DNA of 64,000 nt from Zhongshania marina (GTDB taxonomy: Bacteria > Pseudomonadota > Gammaproteobacteria > Pseudomonadales > Spongiibacteraceae), in NCBI RefSeq assembly GCF_002915595.1, contig NZ_PQGG01000005.1, forward strand, positions 1 to 64,000, read 5' to 3'. Of this stretch, positions 1 through 6,833 are shown in pieces. The position numbers and the translations under genes were made by a program. How positions within the stretch are numbered: the stretch's first letter is position 1; every line of letters begins with the position of its first letter. Below the pieces are notes generated by a model, which saw nothing but the letters and a program-made list of their open reading frames with translations, was not told the DNA's origin and did not search any database.

Positions 1-199
1 ATGTGATAATACCATTTTCCCCGCCTTGCCACGCATCCAACCCGCAGATCGCATGAGTTGTGACAAATAAGTGCTGAAAGTGGAAGTAATAGCCATCTAT
101 GTTGATTTCTAACTACATGTAATTATGTACTTTATAATTCTCAGTGACTAGAATGATGCATAAACACACAATCTAGTCACTTATAATGGCGTAAGCAGT

Positions 200-1291
200 A
201 TGCAACCCAATGAAACGCTGGAAATCGCAAGGCTGGCATTAGAAGGCAAGCCTTCCGACGTGAGGCTCTACATCGCCAAACTGGTGCGGAAAGCGCGTAG
301 GACAGACCCGGATTACGCGTCAAAACTCGAGGCGTTGCTGAAATCGGAGACCTCCAGGTCAAACGGGGTCTTGCGGAAAGGGCGCCACCCTGAGCAGGAG
401 ATCCCTGAAAAGTTAGAGCTGGCACTGCTTCGGCGGTATCATGGCGCGCCTGTGGCAGCGCCACTCCTCGACAGCGCCGTAAGCGATCAGCTGCAGCAGA
501 TATTGATGGAAAGGCGTCATGCGAGTCAGCTCGCGCTCAAGGGCTTAAGCCCTGCCAGTGCATTAATCTTTCAAGGACCGCCAGGGGTCGGCAAAACCAT
601 GACGGCGGGTTGGTTGGCTCAACAACTCGACCTGCCTCTCTATGTGCTGGATCTTACGGCGGTGATGAGCAGTCTGCTAGGGAAAACCGGTAGCAACCTG
701 CGGTCGGTCCTGGACTATGCGAAAAGTCATCCTTGCGTTTTGTTTCTTGACGAGATCGACGCCATTGCAAAAAAACGTAGCGATGACTCCGATGTTGGCG
801 AACTCAAGCGCCTCGTAAACGTGCTTCTACAAGAGATCGAAAACTGGCCAGATCAAGGGTTATTGGTGGCCGCCACAAATCACCCCGAGCTTGTCGACCC
901 TGCTTTGTGGCGCCGGTTTGATCTGGATGTCACCTTTAGTTTGCCGAATGACGAAAATATCAAGAAAGCGGTCATCGAATTCCTTGGCGATGACCGCGTT
1001 GAATTCACAAATTACCTGGATTTACTGGCCGACAGTCTGAGGGGCGAATCGTATAGCAATATTAAACGAGCTATTTACAAACTTCGCAAAATGAAGCTGA
1101 TCAACCCTGAGGGATTTGAGAATTTTGGCATCCAGCAATTAATTCCCAATATCGATACGCTTTCGCGGCAGGAACGAATAACGCTAGCGGTTAAACTTGT
1201 CTCCCAGCATGCCTTTCCAAAACAACGCGCCGCTAAACTTCTCGGCGTGAGCAGGGACACCATTCGCAAGAAATTGGGCGAGAACGAATAA
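200..1291 (+). CDS. ietA: AAA+ ATPase, IetA-like partner of subtilase
   Basis: A 363-residue AAA+ ATPase. Walker A GPPGVGKT is at about residues 126-133, Walker B LFLDEID at 181-187, a sensor-1 AATN follows and an arginine-finger-like RRFD lies after it. The last 25 residues read as a Fis-type helix-turn-helix (RAAKLLGVSRDTIRKKL). The gene ends 13 nt before a subtilase gene. This ATPase/S8-protease pairing matches IetAS, described on the Ti plasmid as a stability and incompatibility module (IetA antitoxin-like, IetS toxic protease) and also listed among anti-phage systems. The name rests on architecture and pairing, not on an alignment. The ribosome site is weak, so the start is moderately sure. 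Confidence 0.8.
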   Translation: MQPNETLEIARLALEGKPSDVRLYIAKLVRKARRTDPDYASKLEALLKSETSRSNGVLRKGRHPEQEIPEKLELALLRRYHGAPVAAPLLDSAVSDQLQQILMERRHASQLALKGLSPASALIFQGPPGVGKTMTAGWLAQQLDLPLYVLDLTAVMSSLLGKTGSNLRSVLDYAKSHPCVLFLDEIDAIAKKRSDDSDVGELKRLVNVLLQEIENWPDQGLLVAATNHPELVDPALWRRFDLDVTFSLPNDENIKKAVIEFLGDDRVEFTNYLDLLADSLRGESYSNIKRAIYKLRKMKLINPEGFENFGIQQLIPNIDTLSRQERITLAVKLVSQHAFPKQRAAKLLGVSRDTIRKKLGENE

Positions 1292-1304
1292 TAAGGACAT
1301 TATT

Positions 1305-3185
1305 ATGGCGAAAAAGACAAACTACCTGATCGGCAAGGCTGAAGAGCTGGCAAAAATAACGCCGCCACCTAAAATTAACCCTCAGAGTAGAGACCTTTAC
1401 ACCATCAACGAGGTAGTGGCGAGGCTTCGACCACAGCTCGAACACGTCAACAAGGAATTTTCAACGCTTGATGCCGATCTTTGCCCACGGGGATACGCCG
1501 TCGCGGAAATGACGCTGCATCCATCGTTTATAGCAAAAGGCCACTATCCAAAGCAGCTGCTCCGTGACATGGGGGTAAGGTCTATTGGCAGCAAGGCGAC
1601 TGAGGTCAAGCCAGACAAATGGATGAGAAAAGGCGCGCCACAGCCATCCCCATCGACGAGCCTTTTTATTGCTGGGAAAATCACAAATTTTGAAGATTAT
1701 GCCAATAAACTTCAAGGCATTACGGAAGAGTCGCCTTTTTCTGAGGACTTAATGAAGGTCTGGCGATTTAGCAGTGTTTCCGCAGCGTCAAAGCTAAAAC
1801 AGAACGAATCCTCCAAGCCGGGATATTTTGAGGTCGGGATACAATTCATACCGGGCGGCACCTCCGAGTTTATTAAACAATCCTTTCTCGCTTATGCGCA
1901 TAAGCTGGGCTTCCAAAGCAAGGATGAGTTGTCACTGGAGGTATCAAGTTTATGGTTTATTCCCGTAATAGGCGATCCAGATAAAGCGATCGAGCTTGCA
2001 CGTCACTCCTTCGTGCGGGTTGTAAGGCCGATAGCGCCTCTGCGGTCATTCCGGCCCCTGGTGCGCTCGCTGCCAGGTTCAGCGATGGCCAAACTACCCA
2101 CGGCACCGCCGTTGGCATCAGATGTGCGCGTCGCTATTCTAGATGGAGGGCTTCCTGAAACTCACGCGATTAAGCCGTGGCTAAATGAATACAAGCTGTC
2201 TGATTCAGCGTCGTCAGACTACCCAGGTGGCACGGATCACGGCCTGGGCGTGACATCGGCATTTCTATTTGGGCCGCTACCCCACGAGAGTGAGGCACCT
2301 CGACCGTATTCATTTGTTGATCACCATCGAGTTCTAGATTGCGATATTGATACCGAAGATCCGCTTGAGCTATATAGGACGCTAACCCATATTGAGGATA
2401 TCTTAATTTCCCGCCAATATGAGTTCTTAAACATCAGCCTCGGCCCTGATCTACCGATAGACGACGATGAGATTCATCCATGGACATCGATGTTGGACTC
2501 CTATCTCGCAGATGGTGAAACCTTATTAACTATAGCCGCGGGCAATAACGGGGAAAATGATGAATCGCTGGGGTTGAATAGAATACAAGTGCCCTCCGAT
2601 AGCGTAAATGCGATAGCTGTCGGCGCTTCAGATAGAATGAATCAGAGTTGGCAAAAAGCGAGCTATAGTGCAAGCGGGCCAGGGAGAGCGCCAGGTAGAG
2701 TAAAGCCGGATCTGCTCGCCTTTGGCGGCTCTCATCATCAATACTTTCATGTTTTAAACTCCTCAGCCATCCCAGAAATTGTTCCGCAACAAGGCACCAG
2801 CTTCTCCGCGCCCTATCTTTTGCGAAAGGCGGTCGGCATTCGCGCCTTATTTGGCCACGATATTTCTCCTCTTGCGATAAAGGCGCTACTGATCAACTCC
2901 GCCCAGCGAAACGAACAAGAGCAATTTCAGATTGGCTGGGGAAAAGTGATCGATGAGGTTGAAGACTTAATACGATCCCCATCAGGCGTCGCAAAAATAC
3001 TGTACCAGGGCGAACTCCTACCTGGGAAATATTTGAGAGTCCCGCTACCGATCCCCAAAAGCGGAATTAACGGAATGGTTCGCATTAGGGCGACCTGCTG
3101 CTTTTCAACCCACGTTGACCCTCAAGACACGTCCATGTATACCAAGGCAGGTGTTGAAATAGCGTGGAAGCCCAAAAAGGACTAG
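1305..3185 (+). CDS. ietS: Subtilisin-like serine protease, IetS-like
   Basis: A 626-residue S8-family protease with no signal peptide, so probably cytoplasmic. The catalytic triad is visible: Asp about 280 in AILDGGL, His about 312 in TDHGLG and Ser about 499 in GTSFSAP. An oxyanion-hole Asn lies near 414 (AAGNNG). The 270 residues before the protease domain are family-specific and may sense a trigger or hold the enzyme inactive. It follows the AAA ATPase gene by 13 nt, so the two are surely co-transcribed. Its stop codon TAG is part of the CTAG target at the left end of the Tn3 transposon, so the reading frame appears intact. In IetAS the protease is the toxic or effector part; that role is inferred here. 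Confidence 0.82.
   Translation: MAKKTNYLIGKAEELAKITPPPKINPQSRDLYTINEVVARLRPQLEHVNKEFSTLDADLCPRGYAVAEMTLHPSFIAKGHYPKQLLRDMGVRSIGSKATEVKPDKWMRKGAPQPSPSTSLFIAGKITNFEDYANKLQGITEESPFSEDLMKVWRFSSVSAASKLKQNESSKPGYFEVGIQFIPGGTSEFIKQSFLAYAHKLGFQSKDELSLEVSSLWFIPVIGDPDKAIELARHSFVRVVRPIAPLRSFRPLVRSLPGSAMAKLPTAPPLASDVRVAILDGGLPETHAIKPWLNEYKLSDSASSDYPGGTDHGLGVTSAFLFGPLPHESEAPRPYSFVDHHRVLDCDIDTEDPLELYRTLTHIEDILISRQYEFLNISLGPDLPIDDDEIHPWTSMLDSYLADGETLLTIAAGNNGENDESLGLNRIQVPSDSVNAIAVGASDRMNQSWQKASYSASGPGRAPGRVKPDLLAFGGSHHQYFHVLNSSAIPEIVPQQGTSFSAPYLLRKAVGIRALFGHDISPLAIKALLINSAQRNEQEQFQIGWGKVIDEVEDLIRSPSGVAKILYQGELLPGKYLRVPLPIPKSGINGMVRIRATCCFSTHVDPQDTSMYTKAGVEIAWKPKKD
3182..3185. repeat. Left target-site copy CTAG of the Tn3 element
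   Basis: CTAG directly abuts the left inverted repeat, and a second CTAG (10087-10090) abuts the right one. Removing the transposon and one copy restores the 14-bp palindrome AAGGACTAGTCCTT. Tn3 elements usually duplicate 5 bp, so a 4-bp duplication is unusual. The alternative is that the palindrome belongs to longer inverted repeats. Confidence 0.5.
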
Positions 3186-3243
3186 CGGGGGCATTTGAAC
3201 AGAAACTTACGGTTTCGCCCTCGCGGACCCACCTCAAACCGTA
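3186..3243. repeat. Left terminal inverted repeat of Tn3 element
   Basis: 58 bp starting CGGGGGCATTTGAACAGAAA. It matches the reverse complement of 10029-10086 at 55 of 58 positions. Ten further bases outside (AAGGACTAGC) also mirror the right flank because the insertion lies in a palindrome. Confidence 0.93.
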
Positions 3244-3324
3244 GGTTTTCGCACGAAAACCCCTTCGTTGAGAAAGTGGCTAAATTAAGCGCGTATACTG
3301 GGCGTGGCCTCCAGGCTATAATTT

Positions 3325-3340
3325 CCGTACTTAAATACGG
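3325..3340 (+). promoter_or_regulatory. MerR operator in front of merR
   Basis: A 16-bp dyad CCGTACTTAAATACGG lies 16 nt before the merR start. Its half-sites (CCGTA / TACGG) and 6-bp spacer are the same as in the second dyad before merT. This suggests autoregulation from a separate promoter. Confidence 0.7.
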
Positions 3341-3356
3341 TCTTGTTAATGCCACT

Positions 3357-3758
3357 ATGTATACTATTAGCCAGCTCGCCAAGTCCGCAGGCGTGAATGT
3401 CGAAACCATCCGCTACTACGAACGGCAAAATCTTATCGAACAACCGAACAAGCCGCCCCAGGGCTACCGGCAATATCCCGAAGATACTCTGACCAAAGTG
3501 TTGTTTATCAAGCGTGCCCAGCACCTGGGGTTTACGCTTGCCGAAATCCATGCATTGATTGAATTGAGTACTGGGTCTTGTCACGAGGTTCAACACCTGG
3601 CAGAACATAAGCTTGATATTGTTCAAGCCAAAATCAAAGATCTGAAACGCTTGGAGAATAGTCTGAAACAGTTGGTTACTTCGTGCCAGTCCAATCCCGA
3701 TACCGCTTCTTGCCCAGTCATCGACGCGCTGGTTCCGGTAGGTCGCCGTCTTTCTTGA
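3357..3758 (+). CDS. merR: MerR-type mercury-responsive regulator
   Basis: A 133-residue MerR-family activator/repressor. The N-terminal winged helix-turn-helix (MYTISQLAKSAGVNVETIRY) is followed by a dimerisation helix and three cysteines in the mercury-binding pattern of MerR: GSCHEV, TSCQSN and ASCPVID. I chose the ATG at 3357 because it gives the standard MerR N-terminus; upstream codons lie in the transposon end. The gene runs in the same direction as merT, unlike the divergent merR of Tn21/Tn501, and its stop overlaps the -35 box of the merT promoter. It probably binds the two CCGTA-N6-TACGG dyads. A related thiophilic-metal ligand (lead, cadmium) is possible but less likely. Confidence 0.88.
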   Translation: MYTISQLAKSAGVNVETIRYYERQNLIEQPNKPPQGYRQYPEDTLTKVLFIKRAQHLGFTLAEIHALIELSTGSCHEVQHLAEHKLDIVQAKIKDLKRLENSLKQLVTSCQSNPDTASCPVIDALVPVGRRLS

Positions 3759-3786
3759 CTCCGTAGTATAGTACGGAGTTTATACT
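3755..3786 (+). promoter_or_regulatory. MerR-dependent promoter of merT operon
   Basis: A -35 box TTGACT (3755-3760) and a -10 box TATACT (3781-3786) are separated by 20 bp, longer than the normal 17. The dyad CCGTAGTATAGTACGG (3761-3776) fills the spacer. This is the classic overlong MerR-family promoter that needs DNA distortion by the metal-bound activator. Confidence 0.88.
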
Positions 3787-3807
3787 GCCTCTCAGAGGTA
3801 TTTCGAC

Positions 3808-4155
3808 ATGAAAAAAAATACACCTGCCTGGTTATTGGGTGGTGGCATGGTCGCTGCCATTGGCGCGAGTGTTTGTTGTGCTGGCCCCTTTGTTTTGCTG
3901 CTACTGGGAGTTAGTGGTTCCTGGATCAGTACACTAACAGCCTTTGAGTCATTTCGTCCGTATTTCATTGCTATTGTGGTTGCGCTTTATTGTTGGGCTG
4001 GTTGGCAGGTTCATCGACCTATTGAACGTTGCCCTGAAGGTAGCGTGTGCGCTATCCCCAAAAATCGACAGCGTTATCAGCTCTTCTTCTGGATTTTTAC
4101 TGTTGTAGCACTGTTGCTGATTTTGAGTCCCTATTGGCTGGTCTGGCTCGCATAG
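3808..4155 (+). CDS. merT: Mercuric transport protein MerT
   Basis: A 115-residue inner-membrane protein with three hydrophobic segments. The vicinal cysteine pair SVCCAGP lies in the first membrane helix and a second pair of cysteines (ERCPEGSVC) in the cytoplasmic loop, as in MerT. It takes Hg(II) from MerP and moves it into the cytoplasm. The gene follows the MerR promoter and is 11 nt before merP. No mercuric reductase follows in the operon, so imported mercury must be handled elsewhere or bound. Confidence 0.92.
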   Translation: MKKNTPAWLLGGGMVAAIGASVCCAGPFVLLLLGVSGSWISTLTAFESFRPYFIAIVVALYCWAGWQVHRPIERCPEGSVCAIPKNRQRYQLFFWIFTVVALLLILSPYWLVWLA

Positions 4156-4166
4156 GAGAAAATGGT

Positions 4167-4451
4167 ATGAAACAGGTTTTAATTTTTGCCCTACTTATGA
4201 GTGGTTTGTTAAGCGTTGCGTGGGCAGATACCCGTACCGTGAAGCTGTCGGTACCGAGCATGAATTGCGCGATGTGTCCCATCACCGTGCGTAAAGCCTT
4301 GGAGAAGGTCGATGGCGTCAAGCAGGCTGATGTGGACTATAAAACCAAATCAGCTGTAGTCGTCTATGATGATCAAAAAGCCAGTGTGGATCTGCTTACC
4401 AAGGCGACACAAGATGCAGGGTACCCATCGACAGAAGTCATGCAGGAGTAG
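4167..4451 (+). CDS. merP: Periplasmic mercury-binding protein MerP
   Basis: A 94-residue protein with an N-terminal signal peptide of about 20 residues ending in AWA, followed by a heavy-metal-associated domain with the metal site SMNCAMC. The ATG at 4167 has a good AGGAG site within the end of merT. MerP collects Hg(II) in the periplasm and hands it to MerT. It sits 2 nt before the next gene, so the three form one transcript. Confidence 0.92.
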   Translation: MKQVLIFALLMSGLLSVAWADTRTVKLSVPSMNCAMCPITVRKALEKVDGVKQADVDYKTKSAVVVYDDQKASVDLLTKATQDAGYPSTEVMQE

Positions 4452-4453
4452 TT

Positions 4454-4684
4454 ATGACGCAAGACGTTATTCTGGAGTCCGAACTTACCTGCCCGGATTG
4501 TGGGCTCAAGAAACGGGAAACCATGCCGACGGATGCCTGTCAGTGGTTCTATGAGTGTGAGCAGTGCCATACAGTGCTGAAGCCCAAGGCGGGCGATTGC
4601 TGTGTCTATTGCTCCTATGGTTCGGTTCCCTGCCCACCCATACAGCTCTCGCCACAAAGCAAGGGCAGAGGCTGCTGTTCGTAA
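4454..4684 (+). CDS. GDCCVxC-domain mercury-resistance accessory protein
   Basis: A 76-residue cysteine-rich protein without a signal peptide. It carries CPDCG near residue 13, CEQCH in the middle, the signature GDCCVYCSYGSVPCPP and a final CC. This small family is found in mer operons next to merT/merP and presumably binds thiophilic metal in the cytoplasm; the exact role is not established. It starts 2 nt after merP and closes the mer operon, in the place where merA would be expected. Confidence 0.85.
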   Translation: MTQDVILESELTCPDCGLKKRETMPTDACQWFYECEQCHTVLKPKAGDCCVYCSYGSVPCPPIQLSPQSKGRGCCS

Positions 4685-4688
4685 CTCG

Positions 4689-5270
4689 TCATTTTCGAGG
4701 GTTCTTCCACTGGCTTCCTTTGGCGGCGTCGATGTATTTATAGAGCGTGGGCTTTGAGATCCCCATCATTTCGCAGATCTGATCCACGGTGTGTTTCTTT
4801 TCATCGTAAAGCTTCACGGCCAAGGCCTGCTTATCTTTGTTGAGCGACTTAGGTCTACCGCCTTTTCGTCCACGCGCTCGCGCTGCCTGGAGTCCGGCCT
4901 GGGTGCGCTCACGGATCAGGTTCCGTTCAAATTCAGCCAGCGCTCCGAATATATGGAAAATTAGCTTGCCGGAGCTGGATGAGGTGTCGATGGCTTCTTG
5001 GAGGCTCTTCAAGCCGATTCCCTTGGATTCAAGCAATGTCACCATCTCAATCAGGTCTTTGAGTGACCGGCTCAGGCGGTCCAGCCGCCAGACCACTATG
5101 GTGTCACCCGCTCTCGCGTACTGCAAAGCCTGGTGTAGCCCTGGGCGTTCCGCTTTGGCACCGCTAAGCTGATCCTCGAAGATTTGCTCACACCCAGCCT
5201 GGTCGAGGGCGTCTCGTTGCAGGTTGAGGTTTTGATCGTCAGTCGATACTCGTGCATAACCAACCAGCAT
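4689..5270 (-). CDS. tnpR: Serine recombinase (resolvase) of the Tn3 element
   Basis: A 193-residue small serine recombinase. The catalytic Ser is in YARVST at residues 4-9, conserved Arg residues lie in VVWRLDRLSRS, and a long E-helix (LAEFERNLIRERT) follows. The C-terminal helix-turn-helix reads VDQICEMMGISKPTLYKYI. It resolves cointegrates formed by TnpA at the res site upstream. The start at 5270 (MLVGYARVS) fits the family; codons further upstream are not conserved-looking. A 16-bp near-identical direct repeat (GGTTCTTCCAC core) occurs at 4698-4713 and 5307-5322, flanking the gene, which may mark a past module exchange. Confidence 0.93.
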   Translation of the reverse strand: MLVGYARVSTDDQNLNLQRDALDQAGCEQIFEDQLSGAKAERPGLHQALQYARAGDTIVVWRLDRLSRSLKDLIEMVTLLESKGIGLKSLQEAIDTSSSSGKLIFHIFGALAEFERNLIRERTQAGLQAARARGRKGGRPKSLNKDKQALAVKLYDEKKHTVDQICEMMGISKPTLYKYIDAAKGSQWKNPRK

Positions 5271-5595
5271 GTGCTTTTCACTCTCCAGGCAAACTTTACA
5301 GATTTGGGGGTTCTTCCACCGGGCCAAAAAAGTTGGCGGTTATCACAGCTACCCGGTCATCGCTCGCAAAAAGTTAATTTACTCGTAATTGCAGCCTGTA
5401 TATTAACATTGAATTATTAACCGAGTATATTAACTTCAGATATACTGCAAATCCGTTGTCTTTCAAGGCCTGTGCGAATCAGTTAATAAAACGAGGGTTT
5501 TCTTTACTCTACAATTATTAAAGTAAATATATATTTTATAGTTATTGTGGTATAGTGCCTGTAATTGGCATTGAGCACTTGCTGGAGGTACCGCG
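5271..5595. other. Probable res site and promoter region between tnpR and the XRE gene
   Basis: 325 bp without a gene, AT-rich in its right half. It holds a direct repeat GTATATTAAC at 5398-5407 and 5425-5434 (27 bp apart), the kind of half-site spacing seen in resolution sites, and AT-rich promoter-like sequence before 5596. Tn3-family res sites normally lie just upstream of tnpR. Exact subsites cannot be fixed by eye. Confidence 0.55.
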
Positions 5596-6234
5596 ATGCA
5601 GGCCGTAAATGATGAAGCCATCCAGGTAGAGAATCTGAAAATCCGGGCAACCCTGGCTCGCGCCGTGCGCGATACTCTGGTTCAAAACCATCTGACCCAA
5701 ATCGAAGCCGCCGAGCGTCTTGGCATTTCCCAGCCACGGGTAAGTGCGTTGCTTAAAGGCAAAGCCAGAGAGTTCCGCGTGGACGCCCTGGTCAACATGG
5801 CGCTCAAGTTGGGTTTGAACGTATCCCTGGAGGTCGATGCACTCCCTAAGCGGGATGTTCTGACGCCCGGTGGTGTTCTGGATCGCATGTGCGAATCAGC
5901 CATTCAACAAGACACAGTGGCCTTTATGGATGACGTGCAGCTTTTCTGGCGCAAGGAGTGGGATTTGGCCCTGGTGCCGGATCCCCACGAAAAAGATGCG
6001 CTGAAATATGCGCTCAAGGCCTGCTTCCTGGAGCGCATGGCCGAAGTCTGGTCGGAGCCGCCGAAGTCTCACCCTGCGCAAGCACCTGACTGGTGTCAGC
6101 GCGTACCGGCAGTACAAAAAGAATTTTCTGTCATCCCTGAAGAATATCGGGAATTTTACGAGGGAGACTTGGTGTCGCCCATTTTCAGCAAGCGCAATAT
6201 TTTTGCGCCACGCGACTTCATGTTTTTTGTATAA
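5596..6234 (+). CDS. XRE-family HTH protein, probable antitoxin
   Basis: A 212-residue protein. Residues about 25-75 form an XRE-type helix-turn-helix (LTQIEAAERLGISQPRVSAL), and the remaining 130 residues are a domain I do not recognise. It is 9 nt before a nucleotidyltransferase-fold gene, and the two lie between tnpR and tnpA. Published surveys found that Tn3-family transposons often place toxin-antitoxin pairs at exactly this spot. The protein probably represses the pair and neutralises the partner. Its extra C-terminal domain is long for a simple antitoxin and could be a second functional unit. Confidence 0.75.
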   Translation: MQAVNDEAIQVENLKIRATLARAVRDTLVQNHLTQIEAAERLGISQPRVSALLKGKAREFRVDALVNMALKLGLNVSLEVDALPKRDVLTPGGVLDRMCESAIQQDTVAFMDDVQLFWRKEWDLALVPDPHEKDALKYALKACFLERMAEVWSEPPKSHPAQAPDWCQRVPAVQKEFSVIPEEYREFYEGDLVSPIFSKRNIFAPRDFMFFV

Positions 6235-6243
6235 GGACTTTTC

Positions 6244-6819
6244 ATGTACCAGTATTCCAGCACCGGCAAACAAATCAGTATCCATACCTTGACCCAAGCA
6301 CTTAAACGCTTGGGTGATTTGCTCCAGAAGGAAAACAAGCGGCTGGAACTCACCTGTTGCGGCGGCATTATCAGCTTGATGTATTTCCACTCCCGCGCCA
6401 TGACTCAGGATGTCGATGCTATCTTTCCCGAGAATCCGGCCAACAAACAGTTGCTGATTAAACTGATCAAGCAGGTCGGTGAAGAAATGGGGTTGGCGGC
6501 TGATGAAAAATCGCTGTGGTTCAATGACAGCGTGAGCTTTTTCGGTCTGGAAACCACGTCCAATGTTATTATTTTTCAGCATCCCTTCCTGGTCTTAAAA
6601 GCCGCGAGCTGGGAAGAACTCCTGGCCCACAAAGTTCACGCCTCACGCCATGACAAAGACATTCAGGATGCGGTGCGCCTGTTGAAAGAAATCAAGGGTA
6701 AGGAGAAAGAGCAGATTTACGAGGCCGTAAAAAAGTACGCGCCTTTTACCCCGCACGTCCCGGAACCCTTGCTGAGAAAACGTTTTGAAGGGGTCTGGAA
6801 TATCGCCTTCAAGAAATAG
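6244..6819 (+). CDS. Nucleotidyltransferase-fold protein (DUF6036-like), probable toxin
   Basis: A 191-residue protein with the nucleotidyltransferase signature: a GG pair at about residues 40-41 followed by DVDA (Asp-x-Asp) about 17 residues later. A later segment (ELLAHKVHASRHDKDIQD) resembles the helix and Asp of AbiEii/DUF6036 proteins. It follows the XRE gene by 9 nt and precedes tnpA by 14 nt, forming one transcript. A role as a toxin that transfers nucleotides to RNA or protein is inferred from fold and position. It could instead modulate transposition. Confidence 0.7.
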   Translation: MYQYSSTGKQISIHTLTQALKRLGDLLQKENKRLELTCCGGIISLMYFHSRAMTQDVDAIFPENPANKQLLIKLIKQVGEEMGLAADEKSLWFNDSVSFFGLETTSNVIIFQHPFLVLKAASWEELLAHKVHASRHDKDIQDAVRLLKEIKGKEKEQIYEAVKKYAPFTPHVPEPLLRKRFEGVWNIAFKK

Positions 6820-6833
6820 CCTGGGATTTCGTC

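Noticed and set aside
5896-6582. 228-codon open frame on the minus strand
   Set aside because: Overlaps the XRE and nucleotidyltransferase genes, which have motifs and ordered spacing.
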